Below are positions 1-6,172 of a stretch of DNA of 10,000 bases, in pieces. The stretch lies in the NCBI GenBank assembly GCA_020216785.1, contig JAIWNO010000173.1:1-10000 (forward strand). Direction: 5' to 3'. This DNA is from Desulfomonile sp. Its GTDB lineage: Bacteria > Desulfobacterota > Desulfomonilia > Desulfomonilales > Desulfomonilaceae. The notes beneath the pieces are model-generated. The model was given only the letters and a program-made list of their open reading frames with translations. It did not search any database and was not told the origin of the DNA. A program made the position numbers and the translations under genes. Position 1 is the stretch's first letter, and every line of letters begins with the position of its first letter.

Positions 1-1251
1 GGGTACTACAAGATTCGCGGACAAAAGATCTTCATTTCGGCCGGCGATCACGACGGCGTGGAGAACGTCATACACCTAATGCTGGCTCGGATAAAAGGCG
101 CGCCGCCGGGAGTAAAAGGGATCTCCCTCTTCGTGGTTCCCAAACTTCGACCGAAAGAAGACGGAACATTGGTGCCCAACGATGTTACTATTGCAACGAT
201 CTACCACAAACTAGGCTATCGCGGCGCGCCCATCACCCAGCTGAGTCTCGGCGAACGCGACGATTGCAGAGGCTACCTCGTGGGAGAGCCTCACAAGGGC
301 CTCTCCTTCATGTTCCAGATGATGAACGAGGCGAGACTCGCGGTTGGTATCGGCGCTGCCGCGATAGCTTCCGCTGCCTATTACACCGCGCTGCAATATG
401 CAAAGGAAAGGCCTCAGGGGCGTCGAGTCTCGGAGAAGGATCCGACGCAGCCCCCTGTGCTCATCATCGAACACGCGGACGTGAAACGCATGCTTTTGTT
501 TCAGCGGGCCGTGGTGGAAGGCCCGTTGTCTTTGCTGCTCCAATGCTCGATGTACGCGGACCTCGCAAGGGTTGCCGAGGGGAAAGAACGCGAACGATAT
601 CAGTTGCTCTTGGACGTACTGACGCCGGTTGCCAAGTCCTACCCTTCGGAAATGGGGATACTCTCGGTCAGCCAGGCACTTCAATGCCTCGGAGGGTATG
701 GCTATTGCGACGAATTCCCCGTCGAACAGTTCTATCGGGACGCGCGCATTCATCCCATCCATGAAGGAACCACCGGTATTCAGGGCATGGACCTCCTCGG
801 CCGGAAGGTCCCCATGAAGGGCGGCGCGGGAGTCGCTCTCCTGGCAGAGGAAGTGAACCGTTTGATTGCCGGAGCAGCGGCAAATTCCGAACTTAAACCG
901 TATTCAGAGCGGTTGCAAGATGCACTGAACGAACTTCAGCAGGTCACAATGTTTCTCATGGGCATTGCTGCGAAAGGGAATGTGGAGCTGTTCCTGGCAG
1001 ATGCGACACTCTATCTGGAAATGTTCTCCATCGTTGTGGTGGCGTGGCAATGGCTTCTCCAGGGCCTGACAGCCGTGCAGCGGTCAGCGGGTGGCCTGTC
1101 GGAGTCGGATGCAGCCTTTTACCAAGGCAAGATCGCCACGATGAGATACTTTTTCCATTACGAATTGCCCAAAATCCAGGGTCTTCGCACGCGTCTCATG
1201 GAAGCGGACGGGCTGACAGTCGCAATAAGCGACCGGTTTTTCGCCGACTAG
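1..1251 (+). CDS. Acyl-CoA dehydrogenase, long FadE-type, 5'-truncated
   Basis: The reading frame is already open at base 1 (GYYKIRGQKIFISAGDHDG...), so the gene begins outside the window; 416 residues remain. The family oxidises acyl-CoA to trans-2-enoyl-CoA with FAD and passes electrons to ETF. Visible landmarks are the middle beta-domain ending in GISLFVVPKLRP, then the alpha-helical FAD domain with LGGYGYCDEFPVEQFYRDARI and HEGTTGIQ. The Glu of that last motif (codon 763-765) sits where the catalytic base of acyl-CoA dehydrogenases lies. About 140 residues follow, ending with FYQGKIATMRYFFHYELP, which matches the extra C-terminal domain of ~600-residue family members. Roughly 180 N-terminal residues are therefore missing, by comparison with the usual length. 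The chain length or branching of the substrate cannot be read from this. The stop lies 19 bp before a MaoC hydratase, so the two are probably one operon. Family call firm; substrate unknown. Confidence 0.93.
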   Translation, partial: GYYKIRGQKIFISAGDHDGVENVIHLMLARIKGAPPGVKGISLFVVPKLRPKEDGTLVPNDVTIATIYHKLGYRGAPITQLSLGERDDCRGYLVGEPHKGLSFMFQMMNEARLAVGIGAAAIASAAYYTALQYAKERPQGRRVSEKDPTQPPVLIIEHADVKRMLLFQRAVVEGPLSLLLQCSMYADLARVAEGKERERYQLLLDVLTPVAKSYPSEMGILSVSQALQCLGGYGYCDEFPVEQFYRDARIHPIHEGTTGIQGMDLLGRKVPMKGGAGVALLAEEVNRLIAGAAANSELKPYSERLQDALNELQQVTMFLMGIAAKGNVELFLADATLYLEMFSIVVVAWQWLLQGLTAVQRSAGGLSESDAAFYQGKIATMRYFFHYELPKIQGLRTRLMEADGLTVAISDRFFAD

Positions 1252-1270
1252 AGAGTGCCGGGAGAGCGAA

Positions 1271-1705
1271 ATGATCGGAAAGACCATCGATCAACTTGCG
1301 GTTGGGGACAAAGCGGAGTTTGCCAAGACCATATCGGAATCGGATATCTACCTTTATGCCGGCATCACGGGAGATTTCAACCCGGCGCACGTCAATGAGG
1401 CGTATGCTCAGAAGACCTTCTTCAAGGCCAGAATCGCCCACGGCATGCTTACTGCAGGCCTGATTTCCGCGGCCATGGCCAATCAACTCCCTGGGCCTGG
1501 CGCGATATATCTCCGACAGGAACTTGATTTTCGTGCTCCTGTCTTCATCGGGGATACGATAACCGCACGCGCGGAAGTGATCGAGATCATCAAGGACAGG
1601 AACCGTGTGCGCCTCAGGATCTGGTGCACGAATCAGGACGGGACCGTGGTGGTCGACGGTGAGGCTCTCGTAAGCCCGCCGAAGACGCTAAGTGAGGCTC
1701 ACTGA
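1271..1705 (+). CDS. MaoC-type (R)-specific enoyl-CoA hydratase
   Basis: A 144-residue single hot-dog domain protein. Family members of this size (PhaJ-like) add water across trans-2-enoyl-CoA to give (R)-3-hydroxyacyl-CoA. The hydratase-2 motif is intact: ITGDFNPAHVNEAYA, with Asp35 and His40 at the catalytic positions, followed by ARIAHGMLTAGLIS. The C-terminal half carries the usual YLRQELDFRAPVFIGDTITARAEV strand pattern. The ATG is preceded by GGAG at 1261-1264 with a 6-nt spacer, which fixes the start. It sits 19 bp after the acyl-CoA dehydrogenase, whose product would be its substrate, so the pair can carry out the first two steps of a beta-oxidation-like route. The stereochemistry is inferred from the family; a dehydratase acting on a more unusual acyl-CoA is also possible. 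Confidence 0.9.
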   Translation: MIGKTIDQLAVGDKAEFAKTISESDIYLYAGITGDFNPAHVNEAYAQKTFFKARIAHGMLTAGLISAAMANQLPGPGAIYLRQELDFRAPVFIGDTITARAEVIEIIKDRNRVRLRIWCTNQDGTVVVDGEALVSPPKTLSEAH

Positions 1706-1733
1706 TGAACCGCCCGGCACGTGGTCGGTATCC

Positions 1734-1762
1734 GAGAAAAAGGTTGCGAGACGCCGTTTCTC
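1734..1762 (+). terminator. Weak hairpin between convergent genes
   Basis: GAGAAA (1734-1739) can pair with TTTCTC (1757-1762) in the 78-bp gap between the hydratase stop and the convergent gene's stop. The stem is only 6 bp with a 17-nt loop and no good T-run follows. It is reported as the only terminator-like structure seen here. Confidence 0.2.
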
Positions 1763-1783
1763 TACCCTAAAAGCAAATTGCCC

Positions 1784-2371
1784 TCACTCCTTCGGGCAGG
1801 TTTCGGTGTACTTCTTTTTATGTTCAGCCAATACCTTCATGAACTTCTCGTTTCCCGCCACACTTCCCTGTAATTCAACGGCCGAATAAGTGTCCCAAGC
1901 GAGGCCGTCATAGATGTTCAGGAGCTTCGCTGCACGATGAGTCCTGGAGTAATCCCGCAGGCTGTCGTTCAATTTCTGAAAAGCCTTCTTCATACCTGCC
2001 TGGGCTGCGTCGGCATTGCTCGACCGCAAAACGGATTCCGCCTCGGTAAAGAAAGTTCCAACTGCCCGGCAGATGATTTTCGTTAACTCAGCTTCATCCA
2101 TCGGCGGTTCAGGCTTTACCGGCTTCTCTTGTTTGGGTTGGGTCTTTTCCGACTCTTGGCGGCCGGTCGCAGTGGCCGACTGGAGCAGTGCTTTCCTCAG
2201 CTCAAGTACTGTGGTCCGCAACTGGCTGATCTGGTCCTTTAAGTCGGATACCTCCGACTTGACCTTTTCGACGTCGCGGAAGAGGTCTTGTGACTGGGCA
2301 TTTCCGATGAGTACGAAAAAAACGAGTGCCAACAGCCATGAAGTCTTTGAATATGCTGAATGTTTCTTCAT
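1784..2371 (-). CDS. Exported coiled-coil protein of unknown function
   Basis: A 195-residue protein not recognised as a named family. The N-terminus is a convincing Sec signal: MKKHSAYSK, a hydrophobic core at about residues 12-23, and a likely cleavage site after Ala25-Gln-Ser27, so the product is probably periplasmic. There is no lipobox Cys. Residues about 29-64 show heptad-spaced hydrophobics (VEKVKSEVSDLKDQISQLRTTV), predicting a coiled coil and oligomerisation. A Lys/Pro/Glu-rich linker follows at about 74-92, then a helical C-terminal domain (93-195). The mature protein has two cysteines, Cys101 and Cys192, which could form a disulphide. It stands alone, convergent with the acyl-CoA operon and about 370 bp downstream of the response-regulator gene on the same strand. 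A G-rich stretch (GGGGGA) roughly 10 nt before the ATG is a weak ribosome site. A cell-envelope role is inference only. Confidence 0.75.
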   Translation of the reverse strand: MKKHSAYSKTSWLLALVFFVLIGNAQSQDLFRDVEKVKSEVSDLKDQISQLRTTVLELRKALLQSATATGRQESEKTQPKQEKPVKPEPPMDEAELTKIICRAVGTFFTEAESVLRSSNADAAQAGMKKAFQKLNDSLRDYSRTHRAAKLLNIYDGLAWDTYSAVELQGSVAGNEKFMKVLAEHKKKYTETCPKE

Positions 2372-2397
2372 GTCTCGGGTCCCCCAATTCGGATGCT

Positions 2398-2406
2398 ACT
2401 ATAGCA
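2398..2406 (-). promoter_or_regulatory. Candidate extended -10 promoter for the exported protein
   Basis: On the minus strand the bases read TGCTATAGT, an extended -10 (TGn plus TATAGT), placed 27 nt before the ATG of the exported coiled-coil protein and just downstream of a run of eight T on that strand. No matching -35 was found, which extended -10 promoters tolerate. If used, the leader would be about 20 nt. Confidence 0.35.
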
Positions 2407-2441
2407 GTTGCTAAAAAAAATAATTTCCGATTGATTTCTCC

Positions 2442-2518
2442 TGGGTGTCGGGAGGCCCCATTCACTTCGAGCGACGCAAGACCCTCGAATCTTCGTTCAC
2501 GGGACCTCCCGACACCCA
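2442..2518. repeat. Long inverted repeat, 14-bp perfect arms with inner stem
   Basis: TGGGTGTCGGGAGG (2442-2455) is exactly complementary to CCTCCCGACACCCA (2505-2518). After one mismatch the stem continues with CCC (2457-2459) against GGG (2501-2503). Inside the loop TTCGAG (2466-2471) pairs with CTCGAA (2484-2489). The 77-nt unit can fold into a two-tier hairpin on either strand. Neither side has a T-run, so a standard terminator is unlikely. A REP-like or small non-autonomous element, or an mRNA-stabilising structure upstream of the exported-protein gene, are options. Confidence 0.8.
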
Positions 2519-2554
2519 CCAAAAGACCTGCGATTCGGTCAGAACTTTTGGCAA

Positions 2555-2575
2555 CTGCCATAACCCTTATGGCAG
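2555..2575. repeat. Perfect 9-bp dyad, 3-bp spacer
   Basis: CTGCCATAA (2555-2563), CCC, TTATGGCAG (2567-2575) is a perfect inverted repeat with a 3-bp centre. The compact, AT-centred symmetry resembles a dimeric regulator's operator more than a terminator, and no T-run follows on either strand. It lies 184 bp upstream of the exported-protein ATG and 167 bp beyond the response-regulator stop. No gene for a matching repressor is visible. Confidence 0.6.
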
Positions 2576-2742
2576 AAGGTCGCTCAAGAGCACGGCGGAA
2601 ATCAAAGACCTCTCAACTCTGTTGTTCCGCGTTGTGGGATTGTACATGTTCCTTGAATTGCTTGCCAGTCTTTCCATAACTATTCGGCATCTATTCTGTT
2701 ACGTGCGGGACGCCTCTCTCCGAAACCGGGAATGCGGGTGAG

Positions 2743-4173
2743 TCACTCCGTCTTCACCGCTGTCTCCATCTTGATGCCGTACTTGTCTATCTTAGCAAGA
2801 AGAGTGGGGCGCGACAGGCCGAGGATGCGCGCCGCTTGAGATCGGTTGCCGCCGGTGAAGTTCAGCGCTTCGGTAATAAGAAGTTCGGAAAAGCGATCGA
2901 CCATCTCCACGAAGATGCGGTCGCCTCCTCCGGATGAAAGGGCACGCGTGACCCATTGACGAACCGATTCGTCTTCCCTGTAGCGGCTGGCGTCCTGTAT
3001 TGCGGTTTCCCCTCGAAAGGCTTGAGAGACTTCCTCGCCCGTGATTGGACCACCGCGACTGAAAATGAGCGCTTTCTGGATCGTGTTGGCAAGCTCACGC
3101 ACGTTGCCCGGCCATGAATAGTTCTCCAGAATCACTTTGGCTTCGTCGGCGATTCCGGGGCAATCAATGTTCATGTCCTGAGCGAACTTCTTGAGAAAGC
3201 GGGCAGCGAGGAGCCCAATGTCGCCGGTACGCTTCCGAAGGGGAGGAAGAGTGATTGTAACCACTTTGAGCCTGTAATAGAGGTCTTCACGGAATCGCCC
3301 TTCCGCGAGCCCGGATTCCAAATCGCGATTAGTGGCAGCGATCACCCGGACATCAACCGGAATAGGCGCGCGGCCGCCGAGGCGCTCGATGCTCTTCTCT
3401 TGGAGCAGCCGTAAGATTTTCGCCTGAATGCTGAAGGGCATGTCGCCGATCTCGTCCAGGAAGACGGTTCCCCGATTGGCTTGCTCTATCTTGCCGATCT
3501 TCCTTGTGCCCGCTCCGGTGAACGCTCCTTTTTCATACCCGAACAGCTCGCTTTCCAGAAGGGTTTCGGGAATGGCAACACAGTTGATGACGACAAAGGG
3601 CTTGTCCGCGCGGAGGCTGTGCTGATAAATCGCCCGGGCAATCAGTTCCTTGCCGGTGCCCGACTCCCCGCGGATGAGCACCGTCGCGTCGGTGGACGCG
3701 ACCCGGCCGATCATCTTGTACACTTCCTGCATCGCCTTGCTTTGACCGAAGATGGCGTCTTCGGAATCGTCCAAGGCATCCGCGGCCATTTTAACCGGGG
3801 CACGCATGAATCGGCCGGCTTCGAGTGCCTTATCGATGAGAGCGAGCATTTCCGGAATCTCAAACGGTTTGAGCACGTAATCGAACGCGCCGCGCTTGGT
3901 GGCTTCGATGGCAGTGTCAGTGGTGCCGTACGCGGTAATGACGATAACGGGTAACTTGGGCTCAATTTCGTGAATGCGCTGAAAGGTCTTCAGGCCATCC
4001 ATGCCCGGAAGCCGGACGTCCGTGATGACAAGGTCGAAATCGTTCTGCTGGACGAGTTCCAACCCGATTTCACCGGTGGGCGCCGTGAGAACCTCATGCC
4101 CTTCGCCCGTGAGGAGCTTCTCGAAGCTGTTGCGGAGCTGCGCGTCGTCGTCAATGATCAGAATCGAGCCCAA
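2743..4173 (-). CDS. NtrC-like sigma-54 response regulator
   Basis: A 476-residue enhancer-binding protein that activates sigma-54 RNA polymerase when phosphorylated. The receiver domain (about 1-120) has the acidic pocket Asp8/Asp9, phospho-acceptor Asp52 in TDVRLPGMDG, Thr80 and Lys102. The AAA+ domain (about 140-370) has Walker A GESGTGKE (169-176), the sigma-54-contacting GAFTGA loop (216-221) and Walker B VFLDE (236-240). The C-terminus is a Fis-type helix-turn-helix (GGNRSQAARILGLSRPTLLAKI) preceded by an NtrC-like linker. The chosen start is a TTG: LGSILIIDDD is where the receiver fold begins, AGGGAGG (4187-4181) stands 7 nt before it, and the kinase stop lies 2 nt upstream, implying translational coupling. 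An in-frame ATG at 4248 would add 25 basic residues (KRRRRRHIHHH) unlike the family. Its partner is the upstream kinase; its likely target is the sigma-54 promoter at 6004-6020. Confidence 0.93.
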   Translation of the reverse strand: MGSILIIDDDAQLRNSFEKLLTGEGHEVLTAPTGEIGLELVQQNDFDLVITDVRLPGMDGLKTFQRIHEIEPKLPVIVITAYGTTDTAIEATKRGAFDYVLKPFEIPEMLALIDKALEAGRFMRAPVKMAADALDDSEDAIFGQSKAMQEVYKMIGRVASTDATVLIRGESGTGKELIARAIYQHSLRADKPFVVINCVAIPETLLESELFGYEKGAFTGAGTRKIGKIEQANRGTVFLDEIGDMPFSIQAKILRLLQEKSIERLGGRAPIPVDVRVIAATNRDLESGLAEGRFREDLYYRLKVVTITLPPLRKRTGDIGLLAARFLKKFAQDMNIDCPGIADEAKVILENYSWPGNVRELANTIQKALIFSRGGPITGEEVSQAFRGETAIQDASRYREDESVRQWVTRALSSGGGDRIFVEMVDRFSELLITEALNFTGGNRSQAARILGLSRPTLLAKIDKYGIKMETAVKTE

Positions 4174-4175
4174 AG

Positions 4176-5642
4176 CTACGCCTCCCTGACAGGCAATGTG
4201 ATGATGAATGTGGCGCCTTCGCCTTCTTTTGACTTGAGGTCGATCCATCCACCGTGTTCCTCGACGATCCGGGTGGCGATGCTCAAACCCAGGCCGGTGC
4301 CTTCTTCTTTGGTACTGAAGAAAGGCTGAAACATCTTGCTTTGAATCGACTTAGGGACACCCGGGCCGTTGTCGCTTAACCTGATTATCACGGCCGGGCT
4401 CAGCGCGCCGGACTCCCCCAGTTCCTCGTCTATCCAGATGGATCCTCCGTGTACCATTGCCTCGCAGGAGTTGACCATAAGGTTGACCAGCACTTCTTTG
4501 AGCTGGTCCGGATCGAGAGGGACTTGGGGAAGCCGCTCTCCCCTGCGCACTTCTACGGTGACACTGTACGATTCAAGACGGTGGCGCAGGAGCATGACCG
4601 CCGTGTCGACCACATCAGACGGGCTGCAGCTCTGAATCTTGAGCTTCGGAGGCCGCGCGAACTCCAGGAAGTTGTTGACGATACCGTCTATGTGCCGGAT
4701 TTCTTCGGAGATCACCTCGACATCCTCCTTTTGTTCACTGGTGAGCGCGAGGTTGCGTTCCAGAGAAAACAACCGCATTTTGACCGAAGTCAAAGGATTT
4801 CGCACGCTGTGCGCAACGCTTGCGGCCAATTTTCCTACGAGTGCCCATTTGTCCGCCTGCTGGAGGTGCTCCCGGCTCCACTCAAGCTTGCTCTTGGTTT
4901 GGTCGAAATCGCTCAGGAGCTTATGGAATCGCTGGCCGAGGGCTTTAACTTCGTCCTGGACCGCGCCCGGGGGGCGTGCCTCACCCGGGCCGACCGCCAG
5001 CTGCCGAATGGGCTCAAGGACATTCCGGAGCAGTGTGTAGGCGAGCACAGCCCCAATGACCACTACGCAGGCAAGTGCCGCGAGAGCAAGCCTATTGACG
5101 GTCATCGCCTGACGGCGAGCTGTGAGGCGTGCCTGCTCAATACGAGCGTACGTGAGTTCCCTGAACCGATCGCACAATTCCTGAATGGCGAAGAAGCGCT
5201 CGCGTGCTTTCTTCTGAAGTGAAAACGCCTCCTCTTGCTTTCCTTCTTGGAAAAGCCGAATCACTTCGTCGCGACTAGCGTTGTAACGGACATAGCTGGA
5301 TTCGATCTCGTTGAGGATAGTCCGCTCTTCTTCGACCGCAGCAGATTGGCGGGCTGTTTGCAGGGCCGTCTCGAAGGCTCGTATATGCGCATTAAGCTCA
5401 TTGAGCCACGTGGTGTCGCCATCCTGGAGATAATAGGTGACATAGCCCTTCTGAACCACCAATCCGGATTTGAGGTCGCGTGCTGCGCGTAATGCTGGCA
5501 GATCAGTGTCAAGCACTTGACCGATGAGTTGTTCCATCATGTACGTATGCCAGATGGAGACGAGCCCGCCGATTACGGTTATCGAAACAAGTGCGCAGAG
5601 CATGAGCAGGATTCGGTTCCGCAGACTCAACGGCTTCCACAT
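4176..5642 (-). CDS. Membrane sensor histidine kinase, partner of the sigma-54 regulator
   Basis: A 488-residue inner-membrane kinase. TM1 is about residues 11-31 and TM2 about 184-205; they enclose a ~150-residue, helix-rich periplasmic region resembling four-helix-bundle sensors, with unknown ligand. A HAMP-like linker follows (EPIRQLA then DEVKALGQRF), a coiled coil, then the dimerisation/phospho-acceptor domain with His278 in VAHSVRNPLTSVKMRL. The catalytic domain has the N box (LVNLMVNSCEAM, about 385-395), G1 DNGPGVP (424-430), the F box FQPFFSTKEEG and G2 GTGLGLS (448-454). The residue after His278 is Ser, not the usual Glu/Asp. The ATG at 5642 was chosen because MWKPLSLRNRILLML leads straight into TM1; AGGAG lies 10 nt upstream, a slightly long spacer. 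A GTG at 5816 would add 58 residues unlike any sensor N-terminus. Its stop is 2 nt before the regulator start. Confidence 0.92.
   Translation of the reverse strand: MWKPLSLRNRILLMLCALVSITVIGGLVSIWHTYMMEQLIGQVLDTDLPALRAARDLKSGLVVQKGYVTYYLQDGDTTWLNELNAHIRAFETALQTARQSAAVEEERTILNEIESSYVRYNASRDEVIRLFQEGKQEEAFSLQKKARERFFAIQELCDRFRELTYARIEQARLTARRQAMTVNRLALAALACVVVIGAVLAYTLLRNVLEPIRQLAVGPGEARPPGAVQDEVKALGQRFHKLLSDFDQTKSKLEWSREHLQQADKWALVGKLAASVAHSVRNPLTSVKMRLFSLERNLALTSEQKEDVEVISEEIRHIDGIVNNFLEFARPPKLKIQSCSPSDVVDTAVMLLRHRLESYSVTVEVRRGERLPQVPLDPDQLKEVLVNLMVNSCEAMVHGGSIWIDEELGESGALSPAVIIRLSDNGPGVPKSIQSKMFQPFFSTKEEGTGLGLSIATRIVEEHGGWIDLKSKEGEGATFIITLPVREA
4181..4187 (-). promoter_or_regulatory. Shine-Dalgarno deciding a TTG start
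   Basis: On the minus strand AGGGAGG lies inside the last codons of the kinase, followed by 7 nt and then TTG at 4173. The kinase stop codon TAG (4178-4176) falls within that spacer. The arrangement argues for the TTG start and for ribosomes reinitiating from kinase to regulator. Confidence 0.7.
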
Positions 5643-5775
5643 GGGAGGATAGCTCCTGAATATCGCGTGCTTCGCCGGAAATCCATTGACAAGCGTATCG
5701 CTGATCCTCCACAAGGTCAATGTCGATTCGATTCCGTTTCGGGCCCGCCCACACGGGTAAAATGCGTGGGTTTCA

Positions 5776-5804
5776 ATTCCAATCCCGCTTTTACAAACTG
5801 TAAA
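5776..5804 (-). promoter_or_regulatory. Candidate sigma-70 promoter for the kinase operon
   Basis: On the minus strand TTTACA (5804-5799), 17 bp, TGGAAT (5781-5776) matches the housekeeping consensus at 5/6 and 4/6 positions. It would start transcription about 130 nt before the kinase ATG. The match is moderate and could be chance. Confidence 0.3.
5790..5804. promoter_or_regulatory. Dyad TTTACA-AAC-TGTAAA, possible operator
   Basis: A perfect 6-bp inverted repeat with a 3-bp centre. One arm coincides with the putative -35 of the kinase promoter, a place where a bound dimer would block or modulate transcription of the two-component genes. It could be a binding site for the regulator encoded next door or for an unlinked protein; nothing in the sequence decides. 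Confidence 0.35.
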
Positions 5805-5916
5805 GAATACTGACACGACGATGTCGAGAGCGTCGGTATAACAAAGAACACTTTTGAGAAAACCATTTCACAAATAAGGTGACGAATCGGATTTGATGAT
5901 TTTTAGACGATTAGGG

Positions 5917-5936
5917 GGCCGGTGTCCCCGCCGGCC
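5917..5936. repeat. GC-rich hairpin flanked by ATTAG direct repeats
   Basis: GGCCGG (5917-5922) pairs with CCGGCC (5931-5936) across an 8-nt loop. The five bases ATTAG occur on both sides (5910-5914 and 5937-5941). No T-run follows. It looks like a small interspersed palindrome rather than a terminator; family membership needs other copies in the genome. Confidence 0.45.
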
Positions 5937-5974
5937 ATTAGTCGAAGATTGACACGGAGACTGGCCGCAGTATT

Positions 5975-5994
5975 CCTTTCAAGAATTTGAAGGG
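5975..5994. promoter_or_regulatory. Dyad next to the sigma-54 promoter
   Basis: CCTTTCAA (5975-5982), GAAT, TTGAAGGG (5987-5994) is an inverted repeat with seven of eight positions complementary; the eighth is T opposite G. It ends 9 bp before the -24 element, closer than a typical sigma-54 enhancer. It could be a repressor or bending-protein site, or a low-affinity activator site. Confidence 0.35.
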
Positions 5995-6003
5995 AACCCG
6001 TTA

Positions 6004-6020
6004 TGGCATGAAAAATGCTT
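6004..6020 (+). promoter_or_regulatory. Sigma-54 (-24/-12) promoter
   Basis: TGGCATGAAAAATGCTT fits the sigma-54 consensus TGGCAC-N5-TTGCW: the GG (6005-6006) and GC (6017-6018) dinucleotides are separated by the required 10 bp, and only the sixth and twelfth bases deviate. It points at the operon starting at 6173, giving a predicted start near 6030 and a leader of about 140 nt. The divergently encoded GAFTGA-type activator is the obvious candidate regulator. The spacing match is seen directly; the regulation is inferred. Confidence 0.7.
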
Positions 6021-6172
6021 CATCTGGTTTTCAGGAGGTGTTTCGCTGTATTGACGGCGCGTCCAGGATCTCCATATGGTAACATGTACAATGGAGGAGA
6101 AACGGGAGCACAAAAGCTCATGGCGGTCGATCAGCGAAGTTCCCTGCGGAGTGGTGCAAGGAGGAATCCGAG

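Larger units (their letters stand above)
2372..2742. other. 371-bp gene-free region with two dyads
   Basis: This separates the response-regulator stop from the exported-protein start. Short open frames cross it on both strands, but none has a convincing ribosome site or family-like sequence. It contains the long inverted repeat at 2442-2518 and the perfect dyad at 2555-2575, listed separately. No T-rich Rho-independent terminator for the minus-strand kinase/regulator operon was found between 2576 and 2742. Confidence 0.6.
5643..6172. promoter_or_regulatory. 530-bp divergent control region
   Basis: This lies between the kinase (-) and the PhoU-like gene (+). From left to right it holds an AT-rich dyad at 5790-5804, overlapping a possible kinase -35; a small dyad CGAC-GAT-GTCG (5816-5826); a GC-rich hairpin at 5917-5936; a perfect -35-like TTGACA at 5949-5954 with only a poor -10 (TATTCC, 5971-5976); a dyad at 5975-5994; and a sigma-54 promoter at 6004-6020. 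The span from about 5816 to 5994 is the right distance upstream of the sigma-54 promoter to hold enhancer sites for the activator. No convincing gene was found in it. Confidence 0.7.

Noticed and set aside
2445..2741. 98-codon open frame (+) across the gene-free region
   Set aside because: It begins with a GTG inside the left arm of the long inverted repeat, has no ribosome site, and its sequence resembles no protein.
4174..4248. Upstream ATG extension of the response regulator (25 residues)
   Set aside because: The extra residues overlap the kinase 3' end in another frame, are basic and unlike any receiver domain, and the TTG at 4173 has a far better ribosome site.
5643..5816. GTG-started 58-residue extension of the histidine kinase
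   Set aside because: No ribosome site and no signal or sensor features; the ATG at 5642 leads directly into the first membrane segment, and the upstream bases carry promoter-like dyads.
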